64,000 nt of DNA from Hyphomicrobiaceae bacterium (GCA_016793635.1 JAEUMD010000013.1:124001-188000), one strand, 5' to 3'. Shown: positions 17,778 through 26,644, numbered from the stretch's first letter. The notes: a model not told the origin generated them from the letters alone. A program made the numbers and translations.

Positions 17778-19043
17778 TCATTCGCCGGTAGTATCCGTGT
17801 TTTCCTCAATCGCCTCAGGCGACGGTTCGTGTGGGCGCGCAATGTTGCGTGACCAGGAGCGGTGCTCCGCCTCGATGTCGGCGATGACCAGTCCGGCAAT
17901 GTCGGTGTCAGTCGCCTTGGCGATGCGGTTCAGAGCTGGAATTGTGCCGGCACCAGCGAACAACTGACCGCGCTCGGTCTGCGCGAGGCGTATCAGCGCG
18001 AGCCGGAGGTCGAGCGCGCGCGCGACCGCGCAAGCCCTGTCACGGGCTTCCTCCCCGCAGTCCGATCCCGCATCGACCAGCTCGCCGGTCGCGTCCTCGG
18101 CGATCGCGGCGGCGGCCTGGCGGCCGACCACGAGCACGGAGACACGGCGCGCTCGTTCCGATGCGCGCACGTGCGGCGCAGGCTCGGTATCGTCACCAGC
18201 GGCAACTCGGTCGGTTCCGCAACTGGCAATGCCGTGGCGAAGCAGTGTCTGACGCACAGCGAGAGGAGAACTGAGCCTCTCCAGCGCGTCCGCGCCGTTC
18301 ATCGTGTAGCTACCGGCGAGTTCGAGCTGGCGCAACGCAGCGCGCGCGAAGCCGTCGCCTCCAGCGCCAATGCGAGGAATGACGGCGTCGAAATGGGGAA
18401 CGCGCTCCCCGCCGGCGATGCAATAGGGTTCCGGCCCATCGAAACCGAGCGTGATCTCGGCGACGTCGATCGTTTCGACAACGTGGCCGCGTGCGGCGGC
18501 CGCCGCCGCCATGCGAGCCGTGCTCGGCGCGGTGGGTCGGCGCGTGAGAATGGCGATGCGGAGCGCACGCCGAACGTCGGGGCGGCGCGGCATCTTGCGA
18601 TAGATTTTGTAGGAGAGCTTAGGCTGCCTGAACGACGACGTCGGGTCGACGAACATGTCGGAGATGATCGCCTGGCGGCCGAGCAGCATGCGATAGCTCA
18701 TCGACGACCGGTTGGTCAGCGTCACCTCGATCGGCCATTCGCGCCCTCCCATCGCCACGCGGGTAACAATCACATAACGGCGTTCGCTCTCGCCGTTCGA
18801 GCTCATCACGTCGCGGCGGTCGACGATCTTGGCCGAGCAGGCGATCTCGATGTCGCTGCGCCGCGCCCGCGGTGCCACGGTGAATCGCACGAGTGGTGCC
18901 TCGATCGGCCCGAACGGCTCGATGTCGTGCGCATGGAGCGCGGAGGTGCGCGCGCCGGTATCCACCTTCGCCTTGATCGCCGGAACGCCGAGGTCCGGCA
19001 GCGAAAGCCACTCCTCCCAGCCCATGATGAAGGGTGCTGGCAT
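17778..19043 (-). CDS. RimB-type protease/RimK-like fusion with an eroded ATP-grasp half
   Basis: 421 aa. Residues 1-150 form an 'ATP-dependent zinc protease' domain (PF05618, also viewed as retropepsin-like): IMGWEEWLSLPDLG, KVDTGARTSALHA with the DTGA motif at 28-31, and MLLGRQAI. Residues 160-285 resemble the pre-ATP-grasp part of RimK (LRIAILTRRP, FDAVIPRIGAGG, GSYTMNGADALERLSSP). The region where RimK has its glycine-rich nucleotide loop and catalytic ATP-grasp motifs (290-390) is shortened and keeps none of them, although a late trace (ALNRIAKATDTDIAGLVI) still aligns. I infer an inactive or repurposed RimK half. SD GGAGGAG precedes the ATG at 19043. Confidence 0.78.
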   Translation of the reverse strand: MPAPFIMGWEEWLSLPDLGVPAIKAKVDTGARTSALHAHDIEPFGPIEAPLVRFTVAPRARRSDIEIACSAKIVDRRDVMSSNGESERRYVIVTRVAMGGREWPIEVTLTNRSSMSYRMLLGRQAIISDMFVDPTSSFRQPKLSYKIYRKMPRRPDVRRALRIAILTRRPTAPSTARMAAAAAARGHVVETIDVAEITLGFDGPEPYCIAGGERVPHFDAVIPRIGAGGDGFARAALRQLELAGSYTMNGADALERLSSPLAVRQTLLRHGIASCGTDRVAAGDDTEPAPHVRASERARRVSVLVVGRQAAAAIAEDATGELVDAGSDCGEEARDRACAVARALDLRLALIRLAQTERGQLFAGAGTIPALNRIAKATDTDIAGLVIADIEAEHRSWSRNIARPHEPSPEAIEENTDTTGE

Positions 19044-19175
19044 CTCTCCTCCATTGCAGGCGCCCCCATGCGGGGCGCCTGCCAACATAGCAGTTGTCGT
19101 GCCTGTGATGTACGCGCCCCTTTGCTCCAGGTGCGGTCCGGTGCATACGTGCTGGTAGGAACAGAAGGAGGCGAC

Positions 19176-19904
19176 GTGCGCGGGGGCCTACGCATCGGCT
19201 GCATCATACCGGCTCTGAACGAGGAAGCGGCGATCGGCCGGGTCGTCGCTGCCGTTCCGCGCTGGGTCGATGCGATCGTCGTTGTCGACAATGGATCGAG
19301 CGACGCGACGGCCGCGCGCGCGGGTGAAGCCGGTGCCGCGGTCGTCCGCCAGCAGGAACGCGGCTACGGTGCCGCCTGTCTCGCTGGAATGGCCGCATTG
19401 CCCGCGACCGACGTCGTGGTGTTCCTCGACGGCGACTATTCGGACTTTCCCGAAGACATGCATACCCTGGTCGATCCGATCGTCGCGCGGCGTGCCGATC
19501 TCGTCATCGGATCGCGCGTCGCCGGAAACGCGGAGCCGGGTGCGCTGACGCCGCAGCAACGGTTCGGCAACTGGCTGGCGACGAGGCTCGTGCGGGGGAT
19601 TTGGAGCGTCGCCTACACCGATCTCGGCCCGTTCCGCGCCATCAGGCGTGCAAGCCTCGACGCGCTCGGCATGGCCGATCGCACGTTCGGCTGGACGGTC
19701 GAGATGCAGATCAAGGCGGCGCGCCATGGCCTGGCCGCGCTCGAGGTTCCGGTACGCTACCGCCGCCGCATCGGCATCTCAAAGATTTCGGGCACGCTCA
19801 AGGGTACGGTTCTGGCGGGAACGCGCATCCTCTCGCTCATCGCGCGCGAGGCCGCACTGGGACGGCGGGGCACCGAAAAACAGGCCCAGTCGCGGGAGCA
19901 GTGA
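19176..19904 (+). CDS. Family 2 glycosyltransferase
   Basis: 242 aa. GT2 fold of the dolichyl-phosphate-sugar synthase type: IGCIIPALNEEAAIGRVV, VVDNGSSDATAARA, then VVFLDGDYSDFPED with the metal-binding DxD-like acid, and IGSRVAGNAEPG. The C-terminal part (FRAIRRASLDALGM, VPVRYRRRIGISKISG) is typical of lipid-linked or polyprenyl-phosphate sugar transferases. No membrane anchor is apparent. The start is GTG at 19176, chosen because AGAAGGAGG lies 4 nt before it; the upstream in-frame extension is only the shadow of the leftward RimB/RimK gene. It converges on the ABC-TIR gene. Acceptor and sugar are unknown. Confidence 0.88.
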   Translation: MRGGLRIGCIIPALNEEAAIGRVVAAVPRWVDAIVVVDNGSSDATAARAGEAGAAVVRQQERGYGAACLAGMAALPATDVVVFLDGDYSDFPEDMHTLVDPIVARRADLVIGSRVAGNAEPGALTPQQRFGNWLATRLVRGIWSVAYTDLGPFRAIRRASLDALGMADRTFGWTVEMQIKAARHGLAALEVPVRYRRRIGISKISGTLKGTVLAGTRILSLIAREAALGRRGTEKQAQSREQ

Positions 19905-19973
19905 CGAAGCTATGAACTTGCGTCTTCAGCCGACCGTCTGAATAGGACGCAGCAACGGCGCCCGCGCCGTACT

Positions 19974-21137
19974 TCATGTGCCACTCGACATCAGATATTG
20001 AATGAGGCGTTGGGCGTCGGCAGCAAAACTGTCGGGTCGGACACGGACGGCCTGCCGTCGGCACAGAGGACGTAGCGCTTCGGGCAGCACATTCGCGCCA
20101 ACCATTTCCGCACCCCCGACCAGAACCGGGACAACCCTTTTCCCGGCTTCGAGAGCCGAAACGATCTCCACAGCGACCCAGTCTCCGGGTTGATACAATC
20201 GGATATTGCCAGCGGCGTCGGCGGCTTCGGCCCAACGTGGACCGATCATGACGAGGAGGATGTCGCAGGCCTGCACGTTTCGCCGCAGAGCGGCGGTGAA
20301 GTCCGCTCCCGGTTCGATGCCGCCCTCGACATCCATGAATAGTTGTGAGCGTGCGAAGGCGCGTTCAAGATGCTGATAGAGTGCTTGTGCGAAGCCAGCA
20401 TCGTTGCCTCGCCGGTAGTTGATGAAAATCTTCCTTGCGTTGCCATCAACAGCAAGCTTGCCGTCCTCTAGATGCACGAGCCTGTCGCATACGGTGCGGG
20501 CGTGGCCGCTGCGATCGCTGACCAGTATCGCCGTATCCATGCGATCAGGCATGGCGCGCAGAAATGTCGAGAATGGTTTGAGCGTCGCTTCGTCGAGAAC
20601 CTTGAATGGCTCGTCGAGAACGATCAATCGGGGGCGACCGATCAGCAATTCGCCGAGAGAGACGCGCTGGCGAATGCCGGCCGAAAGCGCCGCCGGCCGC
20701 TGGTTTCTGAACTGGTGCAAGTCGAGCATGGAAAGCGTGTCGTCGATCAACTCGACACTGCGCGCCGGGTATCGCTTTTCACGAGTGCTGGCCAGCGCCT
20801 GGGCAAATCGCTGTTCAACAGTTCGTGGGCGAAGCGCCTCTCGAATAGTGACGAAGGTACCCTGCGGCTGGAGATGCGAGACGAGGCCCATGCGCCGCCG
20901 TTGGGTGGCGCCGACGTCTGTTACGTCATTGCCCTCGAAGTAGATGCGTCCGACGTCGGGCCGGTCGATTCCGGTGACGATGTCGAGGAGCCGCCGCTTT
21001 CCAGATCCCCGTGGGCCGACGATGCCGACGACCTCGCGGGGCCTTACGTCGAGGCTGATCGCGTCGAGAATGGCCCGACTTCCAAACATCTTCGAGATGT
21101 TTTCGAGACTGAGCACCGGGGCGCCAGCTTGTTCCAT
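19974..21137 (-). CDS. ABC ATPase-like domain fused to a TIR domain
   Basis: 387 aa, cytosolic, no membrane segment. Residues 7-230 are a LivF/LptB-like ABC ATPase fold: GIVGPRGSGKRRLL (41-50), LVSHLQPQG as Q-loop, LSAGIRQRVSLGELL (151-165), LIVLDEP (171-177). Several catalytic positions differ from consensus: the Ser/Thr after Walker-A Lys47 is Arg, LSGGQ reads LSAGI, and the H-loop histidine is absent (LVSDRS). Asp175 and Glu176 of Walker B remain. Residues 236-383 are a TIR_2-type domain: KIFINYRRGNDAGFAQALY, LFMDVEGGIEPGADF, CDILLVMIGPRW, and WVAVEIVSALEAGKRVVPVLV, where Glu324 is the candidate NADase residue. No permease is adjacent. The ATG at 21137 follows AGCAGGG. I know no described system with this fusion. 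Confidence 0.88.
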   Translation of the reverse strand: MEQAGAPVLSLENISKMFGSRAILDAISLDVRPREVVGIVGPRGSGKRRLLDIVTGIDRPDVGRIYFEGNDVTDVGATQRRRMGLVSHLQPQGTFVTIREALRPRTVEQRFAQALASTREKRYPARSVELIDDTLSMLDLHQFRNQRPAALSAGIRQRVSLGELLIGRPRLIVLDEPFKVLDEATLKPFSTFLRAMPDRMDTAILVSDRSGHARTVCDRLVHLEDGKLAVDGNARKIFINYRRGNDAGFAQALYQHLERAFARSQLFMDVEGGIEPGADFTAALRRNVQACDILLVMIGPRWAEAADAAGNIRLYQPGDWVAVEIVSALEAGKRVVPVLVGGAEMVGANVLPEALRPLCRRQAVRVRPDSFAADAQRLIQYLMSSGT

Positions 21138-21241
21138 GGCCCTGCTACTTTTGCCAAGCATACAAGATGCGTATCGCTTGGCTCGGCTGGGGTGCAAGCA
21201 CGGAATTCGCGATCGGCTGGTGGGGTCTCCCGGCAATCGTG

Positions 21242-21278
21242 AAAAAAATGCGCGGCGGAATGGATTTTCCGCCGCGCA
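21242..21278 (-). terminator. Terminator of the tup operon
   Basis: On the minus strand a perfect 12-bp stem TGCGCGGCGGAA/TTCCGCCGCGCA with a 6-nt loop is followed by seven T residues, 37 bp after tupA. It separates the tup operon from the ABC-TIR gene, so the latter needs its own promoter within 21138-21241. Confidence 0.93.
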
Positions 21279-21314
21279 GATGTCCTTTCCAACGCGAAGG
21301 CCCTGCGCTGCGTC

Positions 21315-22160
21315 TCAACCGGCCTTTTTCATCGCCGTCTGCTCGGCATTGGGGAAGAACTGCTGCTCGCCTTCGATTCTGAACGAGCGGATAGCGGTCT
21401 GGCCTTCTACCGAGAGCAGCCAGTCGATGAACATCTGGCCCTCTTTCACCTTCACGTGCTTGTGCTTCTCCGGGTTCACCAGGATGACGCCGTATTGGTT
21501 GAACAGCTTCTTGTCGCCTTCGACGGCGATCTTCATGTCGGCCTTGTTCTTGAACGCGGACCAGCTTGCGCGGTCGGACAGGACGTAGGCCCCCATGCCT
21601 GCGGCGGTGTTGAGCGTCGCGCCCATGCCGGAGCCGGTCGAGCGATACCAGTCGCCGCCAGCCGCCTTCACGTCAACGCCCGCGCCTTCCCACAGCTTCA
21701 GCTCGGCCTTGTGGGTGCCGGAATCGTCGCCGCGCGACGCGAACGGAGCCTTCGCCTCGGCGATCTTCTTCAACGCAGCGGTTGCGTCCTTGCCGCCGTC
21801 GATTTTGGCCGGATCGGCCTTCGGGCCGATGATGACGAAGTCGTTGTACATCACGTCGAAGCGCTTCACGCCGCCACCCTTGGCGACGAATTCCTTCTCC
21901 GACTTCTTGGCGTGCACGAACAGCACGTCGCCGTCGCCGTTCTCGGCGTTCTTGATGGCCTGGCCGGTACCGACCGCGACGACGCGAACGTCGATGCCGG
22001 TCTTCGCCGTGAACATCGGCAGCAGGTGCTTGAACAGGCCCGAGTTCTCGGTCGACGTGGTCGATTGCACGACGATGAACGGGTTCTCGGCACGGGCGGG
22101 TGCGCCGGCTGATGCCAGCACGAGCGCGGCGGCGATGCCGGCGAGCAGTTTCCTCGACAT
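21315..22160 (-). CDS. tupA: Tungstate ABC transporter, substrate-binding protein
   Basis: 281 aa periplasmic binding protein with a clear signal peptide (MSRKLLAGIAAALVLASAGAP, cleavage after ARA). The mature N-terminus IVVQSTTSTENSGLF contains the TTSTxxSG tungstate-contact motif of TupA proteins. Further family features are VVAVGTGQAIKNAENGDGDVLFVH, ASRGDDSGTHKAE and GDWYRSTGSGMGATL. It captures WO4(2-) for delivery to TupB/TupC. It is the last gene of a tupB-tupC-tupA operon, 23 bp after tupC. Confidence 0.95.
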   Translation of the reverse strand: MSRKLLAGIAAALVLASAGAPARAENPFIVVQSTTSTENSGLFKHLLPMFTAKTGIDVRVVAVGTGQAIKNAENGDGDVLFVHAKKSEKEFVAKGGGVKRFDVMYNDFVIIGPKADPAKIDGGKDATAALKKIAEAKAPFASRGDDSGTHKAELKLWEGAGVDVKAAGGDWYRSTGSGMGATLNTAAGMGAYVLSDRASWSAFKNKADMKIAVEGDKKLFNQYGVILVNPEKHKHVKVKEGQMFIDWLLSVEGQTAIRSFRIEGEQQFFPNAEQTAMKKAG

Positions 22161-22183
22161 TTCTTGTTCCTTCGTTGTGGACG

Positions 22184-22939
22184 TTAGAGCACGAGGCGAC
22201 CGGCGACGAAACTACGCGCGGGGTCCGTGCGGGGTCGTGAAAAGAACTCCGGGGCGGGCGTGACTTCCGTGACGCGGCCCTGGTGGAGGAAGACGACTTC
22301 GTCGGCGAGCCGCCGCGCCTGCCCGAGATCGTGCGTGACGAGCACGATCTTGGTGCCGTCGTCGGCGGCGTTGGCGATCATCTTCTCGATGAGGGCCGTG
22401 GCGGCGGGATCGATGCTCGCCGACGGCTCGTCGAGGAACAGCACGTCCGGCTCGCGGGCGAGGGCGCGGGCAAGCGAGAGGCGCTGCTGTTCTCCGCCGG
22501 ACAGCAGTCGGGCTGGTGTCGCGGCAATGTGCTCGAGGTGCGCCGCCGCGAGCAGTTCGTGGGCGCGGGTGGTACGCTCGGCGGCAGGCAGGTGCGATAG
22601 CACGAAGGTGAGGTTGGCGAGTGCGGAACGGCGCAGCAGCGTCGGCCGCTGGAACACGAGGGCCTGACGGGCTTGAACCTCGCCGCTCATCGCCTCTCCA
22701 CCCCATGTAATGGAGCCCGCGTCAGGTTCGAGAAGGCCGTGCAGCAACCGCAGCAACAGGCTTTTGCCGGCGCCGTTCGGGCCGAGGATCACGGTGCGCG
22801 TGGTCTCGCCGATTTCCAGGGATAGGCCGTCGATCAGCGCGCGCTCGCCACTCGCGTACTTGAGCCCCTTGGCGACAAGTGGGAACAGTGGCGTGCGCCG
22901 CACGTGCCCCATGTTTTCCGTTTCGGTCGCCTTAAGCAT
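22184..22939 (-). CDS. tupC: Tungstate ABC transporter, ATPase subunit
   Basis: 251 aa ABC ATPase with all catalytic motifs: Walker A GPNGAGKSLLLRLLHG, Q-loop LVFQRPTLL, signature LLSGGEQQRLSLARALA, Walker B VLFLDEPSASID, and H-loop VTHD. It powers tungstate uptake with TupB. The ATG overlaps the end of tupB by 8 nt, indicating translational coupling. Its intact motifs contrast with the altered ATPase of the ABC-TIR gene 1 kb downstream, which is not a duplicate of it. Confidence 0.94.
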   Translation of the reverse strand: MLKATETENMGHVRRTPLFPLVAKGLKYASGERALIDGLSLEIGETTRTVILGPNGAGKSLLLRLLHGLLEPDAGSITWGGEAMSGEVQARQALVFQRPTLLRRSALANLTFVLSHLPAAERTTRAHELLAAAHLEHIAATPARLLSGGEQQRLSLARALAREPDVLFLDEPSASIDPAATALIEKMIANAADDGTKIVLVTHDLGQARRLADEVVFLHQGRVTEVTPAPEFFSRPRTDPARSFVAGRLVL

Positions 22940-23639
22940 AGGCGAGCCTGCGTGCGGTCCGGTTGAGGCTCAGCACGGCGGCGTTCACCGCAAGCGACAG
23001 GGTCATGAGGATGATGCCGAGCGCCAGCGCCAGCGCCAGGTCTCCCTTCGACGTTTCGAGCGCTATGGCGGTCGTCATCACGCGCGTCACATGCTCGATG
23101 TTGCCGCCGACGATGATGACGGCGCCGACTTCGGCGATGGCGCGGCCGAAGCCCGCGAGCGCCGCCGTCGAAAGGCTGTAGCGTCCGTCCCAGATCAATG
23201 CCGCCATCTTGCGGCGCGTCGAAAGGCCGAGAGACTGGAACAGTTCGTCGTACTCGCCGTGCAGGTCGGAGAGTGACTGGCGGGCAAGGGCGGCGATGAG
23301 GGGCGTCACCAGCACGGCTTGGGCGATGATCATGGCGGTCGGCGTATAGAGAAGCCCGAGGACGCCGAGCGGGCCGGCGCGTGACAGCAGCAGGTAGACC
23401 ACGAGGCCGACGACGACGGGGGGCAGCCCCATGAAGGCGTTGAGCAGCGCCGTCACCGCGCCATGGCCGGGGAAGCGGACGACCGCCAGAAACGCGCCGA
23501 GCGGCAGGCCGACGAGGCATCCGATCGCGACCGCCGTGAGGGTGACACGCAGGGACAGAGCGATGATCGCATAGAGCTCGCCGTCACCCGAGGCGACGAG
23601 GCCCAGAGCGAGGCCGAATATGCTGGAAAAATCGGTCAT
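22932..23639 (-). CDS. tupB: Tungstate ABC transporter, permease
   Basis: 235 aa inner-membrane permease of the binding-protein-dependent type with about five helices. The cytoplasmic coupling loop ELFQSLGLSTRRKMAALIW is an EAA-like motif that docks the ATPase. VGLPLGAFLAVVRF, MGLPPVVVGLVVYLLLSR and AIAEVGAVIIVGGN are typical of TupB/ModB-like permeases. The ATG at 23639 (MTDFSSIFGLALGL) gives the family length; the longer upstream frame is Arg-rich and not protein-like. It is the first gene of the tup operon, with tupA last, unlike the usual ABC order. Confidence 0.93.
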   Translation of the reverse strand: MTDFSSIFGLALGLVASGDGELYAIIALSLRVTLTAVAIGCLVGLPLGAFLAVVRFPGHGAVTALLNAFMGLPPVVVGLVVYLLLSRAGPLGVLGLLYTPTAMIIAQAVLVTPLIAALARQSLSDLHGEYDELFQSLGLSTRRKMAALIWDGRYSLSTAALAGFGRAIAEVGAVIIVGGNIEHVTRVMTTAIALETSKGDLALALALGIILMTLSLAVNAAVLSLNRTARRLAYA

Positions 23640-23770
23640 TGAGCCCGCCGTTTGCGCCCCTGGGCCACTGATTGCCCGATGCAGACTAGGCACAGCGGGC
23701 GGGCAAGCCGAAGCGGAAACGCTGCGTCTGAATGCAGTCAAACGGTGTGTGCGGCGCGCGCGGGGCGAGC

Positions 23771-25426
23771 CTAGAGTGCCGCCGCTGGTGCAACGTCGAA
23801 GCGCATCCCGCGTTCGGCCGCCATGTGGATCAACGCGCGCTCGGCAAGTGCAGTGATGGTCAGTAGCGGGTTGCAGCCGAGCGAGCGCGGGATGATCGCG
23901 CCGTCGATCACGTACAGACCGTCGTGCACATCTGTCGTGCCGCGGGCCTTCGCGCCATCGAACACCCGCCCGCCATGATCCACGACGCCGTCGGTGCGCT
24001 CCCGCCCCATGCCGCAGCCTCCGAGCGGGTGCGCGGTCGCGGGCTGATGGCCCATCACCGTGCCGGCGAGGGGGTTCTTCACGTATGCGCCGCCCGATTG
24101 GGTGACGAGCGCGGTCAGCTTGGCATCGAGCCGCGCATAGGCTGGCTCGTCCTTGGCACCGGGCCAAGACAATGCAAGGCGATCACCATCGAGGCGGAAC
24201 TCGCCTGATGCGCTGTCGTGAGAGACGGCGAAGAAGGTCTGCAGGTGCGCGAACGGGCCGTTGTAGACGCCCTTGATGAGGCTCTGGAGCGCACCGAGTA
24301 TTCGGCCATTCGGAACGAACAGAATGGGCAGAACGGGGGCCAGAGCGGAGGGCAGCACGCCCTCCTGAACCGTTAGCTGCCGCGTGAGATCGTCACCGTC
24401 CAGGATCTCGATCTGTCCGGAAACAGCGGCGCCGACCTCGCGTCCCTCGATCTTGGCCGGATGGCCGACACCTACGGCGTTGATCGGCACCTTCGCACCC
24501 CAACCGAACGCGATGATGTCGCCATTCGCCGAGAACCTCTTGCCGAGCCGGTCGGAGAGCGCGAGTCCGTTCTCGCGCGAACGCAGCAGAATCTCGGTCG
24601 AGCCGAGGGTGCCCGCGGCGAGCACCACCATGCCGGCTTCTATCGTGAAGTCGTGTGCGTCGCCCTCCACACGATCGAGCCGCGTGACGTGGACGATCCA
24701 GCTTCCGTCCGGGCGCTTCGATACGTGCCGGACCTTGGCGTGGGTGAACAGCTCGGCGCCGTGGCGCGCGGCGTCGGGCAGGTAGGTCAGCGCCACGGTG
24801 TTCTTGGCGCCGACGTTGCAGCCCGCGCAGCAATCGCCGCAGCGCGTGCAGGCCGGTTGCGCGATGCCGGCGGCGCTGATGGAATGCGTGAAGCTAACCG
24901 CCACGCGCGGCGCGATCGTCGTGTCACCGAAGGCGCCGCCAGCCGCCGCCAGCGCCTGGTACTTCACCAGCTCGGGCGCGCGCGGGTCGCTCGCGGGTTT
25001 CAGCCATGCCTCGGCGCGGCGGTAGCCCTCGTCAAGAGTACCGTCCTGACGGATCTCGCCCGGCCATACTTCGTCGGCGAAGACGCGCGCATCGGGCCGC
25101 AGCGAGACGCCGGCATTGACGAGCGATCCGCCGCCCAGTCCGCAGCCGACGAGCACATGCATGTGCTCGCCGAGGCGAACGTCGTAGAGAGCGGTGTCGG
25201 GGCCGGTGCGGACGACCTTGCCGCGAACCTGCATCTCGCCCTTGAGATCGGGGAAGCGTGAAGGGAATTCGCCAGTCTGAACCTCGCGGCCGCGCTCGAG
25301 CACGCAGACGCTTTTACCGGCGCGGGCAAGGCGCGAAGCAGCAACGCCGCCGCCATAGCCTGAGCCGACGACGACCACGTCGTAACGGGGCCGCAACTGG
25401 TCGAGTGAGCGTGCGAGACGGGTCAT
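23771..25426 (-). CDS. GMC-family FAD oxidoreductase (cholesterol oxidase-like)
   Basis: 551 aa. The N-terminus holds the FAD-binding Rossmann motif VVVGSGYGGGVAASRLARAG with the trailing acid in VLERG. VGCGLGGGSLVNAGVSLRPD is the second GMC signature region, and ATAHPLGGCGM plus VIDGAIIPRSLGCNPLLTITALAERA form the C-terminal substrate/FAD region. The cysteine-rich loop CTRCGDCCAGCNVGAKNT is shared with class I cholesterol oxidase relatives. It probably oxidises a sterol, hopanoid-like or other bulky alcohol; the substrate is unknown. No signal peptide. The ATG at 25426 follows GGGGAGGATCG. It stands alone between the tup operon and zupT. Confidence 0.9.
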   Translation of the reverse strand: MTRLARSLDQLRPRYDVVVVGSGYGGGVAASRLARAGKSVCVLERGREVQTGEFPSRFPDLKGEMQVRGKVVRTGPDTALYDVRLGEHMHVLVGCGLGGGSLVNAGVSLRPDARVFADEVWPGEIRQDGTLDEGYRRAEAWLKPASDPRAPELVKYQALAAAGGAFGDTTIAPRVAVSFTHSISAAGIAQPACTRCGDCCAGCNVGAKNTVALTYLPDAARHGAELFTHAKVRHVSKRPDGSWIVHVTRLDRVEGDAHDFTIEAGMVVLAAGTLGSTEILLRSRENGLALSDRLGKRFSANGDIIAFGWGAKVPINAVGVGHPAKIEGREVGAAVSGQIEILDGDDLTRQLTVQEGVLPSALAPVLPILFVPNGRILGALQSLIKGVYNGPFAHLQTFFAVSHDSASGEFRLDGDRLALSWPGAKDEPAYARLDAKLTALVTQSGGAYVKNPLAGTVMGHQPATAHPLGGCGMGRERTDGVVDHGGRVFDGAKARGTTDVHDGLYVIDGAIIPRSLGCNPLLTITALAERALIHMAAERGMRFDVAPAAAL

Positions 25427-25550
25427 GGACGATCCTCCCCGCATCCGGGGTAGATGGCTTGGGGTTCGAGCTCAAGTGTCCCGAGGCACCGCTATGCCGC
25501 GAGTGGGTGAAAAGATGTCGAAGGGTTAAAGCGAGCCGGTGGCCGCCCCC

Positions 25551-26384
25551 TTATTTGAACAGCACAAGGCTCAACGCGAGAGCGGCCATGCCGATCACCA
25601 TGCCGTAGACCGCTTCATGCCCCTTGGAGTAGCGCTTGGCCTCCGGCATCAACTCGTCGATGGCGAGGAAGACCATCACGCCAGCGATCACTCCGAACAC
25701 CGCGCCGAATACCGCCTGCGTCAGGAAGGGTGCCAGAAGGATGTAGCCGAGCAGCGCGCCGACCGGTTCGGCCATGGCCGATATCATGGTCGCCAGCACT
25801 GCCTTCGTCCGGCTGCCCGTCGCGTAATAGACCGGGATCGCGATCGAGACGCCTTCGGGGATGTTGTGGATGGCGATGGCCATGGCGAGCGGCAGGCCGA
25901 CCACGGGGTTGTCGAGCGTGGCGAAGAACGTTGCGAGGCCCTCGGGAAAATTGTGCGCCGTGATGGCGGCGGCGGCCAGTAGACCGACGCGGGCGATGTT
26001 AGGCGCCGCGACGATATCGTGGTGATGGCCGTGGCCGTGCAGAACCTCGCGCTCGTCCATGCCCTCGTGCGGGTTCGGGATGACCCGGTCGATCACCGCC
26101 AGCATCAGAACGCCGGCGAAGAACGCGAGTGTCGCGTAGGCATAGCCGGTTTTGGCGCCATAGGCGGCGGAGAACGCGGTGACGCTCTTGTTGAAGATCT
26201 CGACCAGCGAAACGTAGACCATGGCTCCGCCGGCGAATGCGAGTCCAAACGCCAGCAGCCGTGGGCTGGCGCGGTTGGCGCGCATTACGAATACCGAACC
26301 GAGCACGGTGGCCGCGGCTGCCGCGAGGCAGACGGCGAACGCGATGATCACCGGCTCTGAAAAGAACGCAGGCGGGGAGGTCAT
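25551..26384 (-). CDS. zupT: ZIP-family zinc transporter
   Basis: 277 aa, eight predicted helices. The two metal-site helices carry AAITAHNFPEGLATF and AMAIAIHNIPEGVSIAI, the HNxPEG motifs of ZIP transporters. A His-rich cytoplasmic loop (HGHGHHHD) lies between helices three and four. It imports Zn(2+) and possibly other divalent cations. The 260-bp upstream region is rich in GC hairpins on the same strand and may be a structured leader. Single gene. Confidence 0.94.
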   Translation of the reverse strand: MTSPPAFFSEPVIIAFAVCLAAAAATVLGSVFVMRANRASPRLLAFGLAFAGGAMVYVSLVEIFNKSVTAFSAAYGAKTGYAYATLAFFAGVLMLAVIDRVIPNPHEGMDEREVLHGHGHHHDIVAAPNIARVGLLAAAAITAHNFPEGLATFFATLDNPVVGLPLAMAIAIHNIPEGVSIAIPVYYATGSRTKAVLATMISAMAEPVGALLGYILLAPFLTQAVFGAVFGVIAGVMVFLAIDELMPEAKRYSKGHEAVYGMVIGMAALALSLVLFK

Positions 26385-26644
26385 GGGCGGGGACTGCTCC
26401 GGCTCACGGCTTGCTGGTCGGGCAGGCTGGCAACGGGATGCGCGCCGCTGGCGGCGGCGGCCTGGGTGTCTCCCGTGCAGGTTCCCTGCCCGTTGGCCGA
26501 GCCGCGGGACAATTATGACGGTCAGCCCCGGGAGTAAAGGTCAGCGGAGTGTGATTGGCAAGCGCGCCCGCATGCCGTGCTGGACAGCGTAAATCCGACG
26601 AACGACATTGGGGCGGGGCTGGTGTCGATGGGTAGGGGGGACAC

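Noticed and set aside
17862..19175. A long N-terminal extension of the GT2 gene
   Set aside because: It runs antisense through the RimB/RimK-like gene. The GT2 family start is the GTG at 19176 with a strong Shine-Dalgarno sequence.
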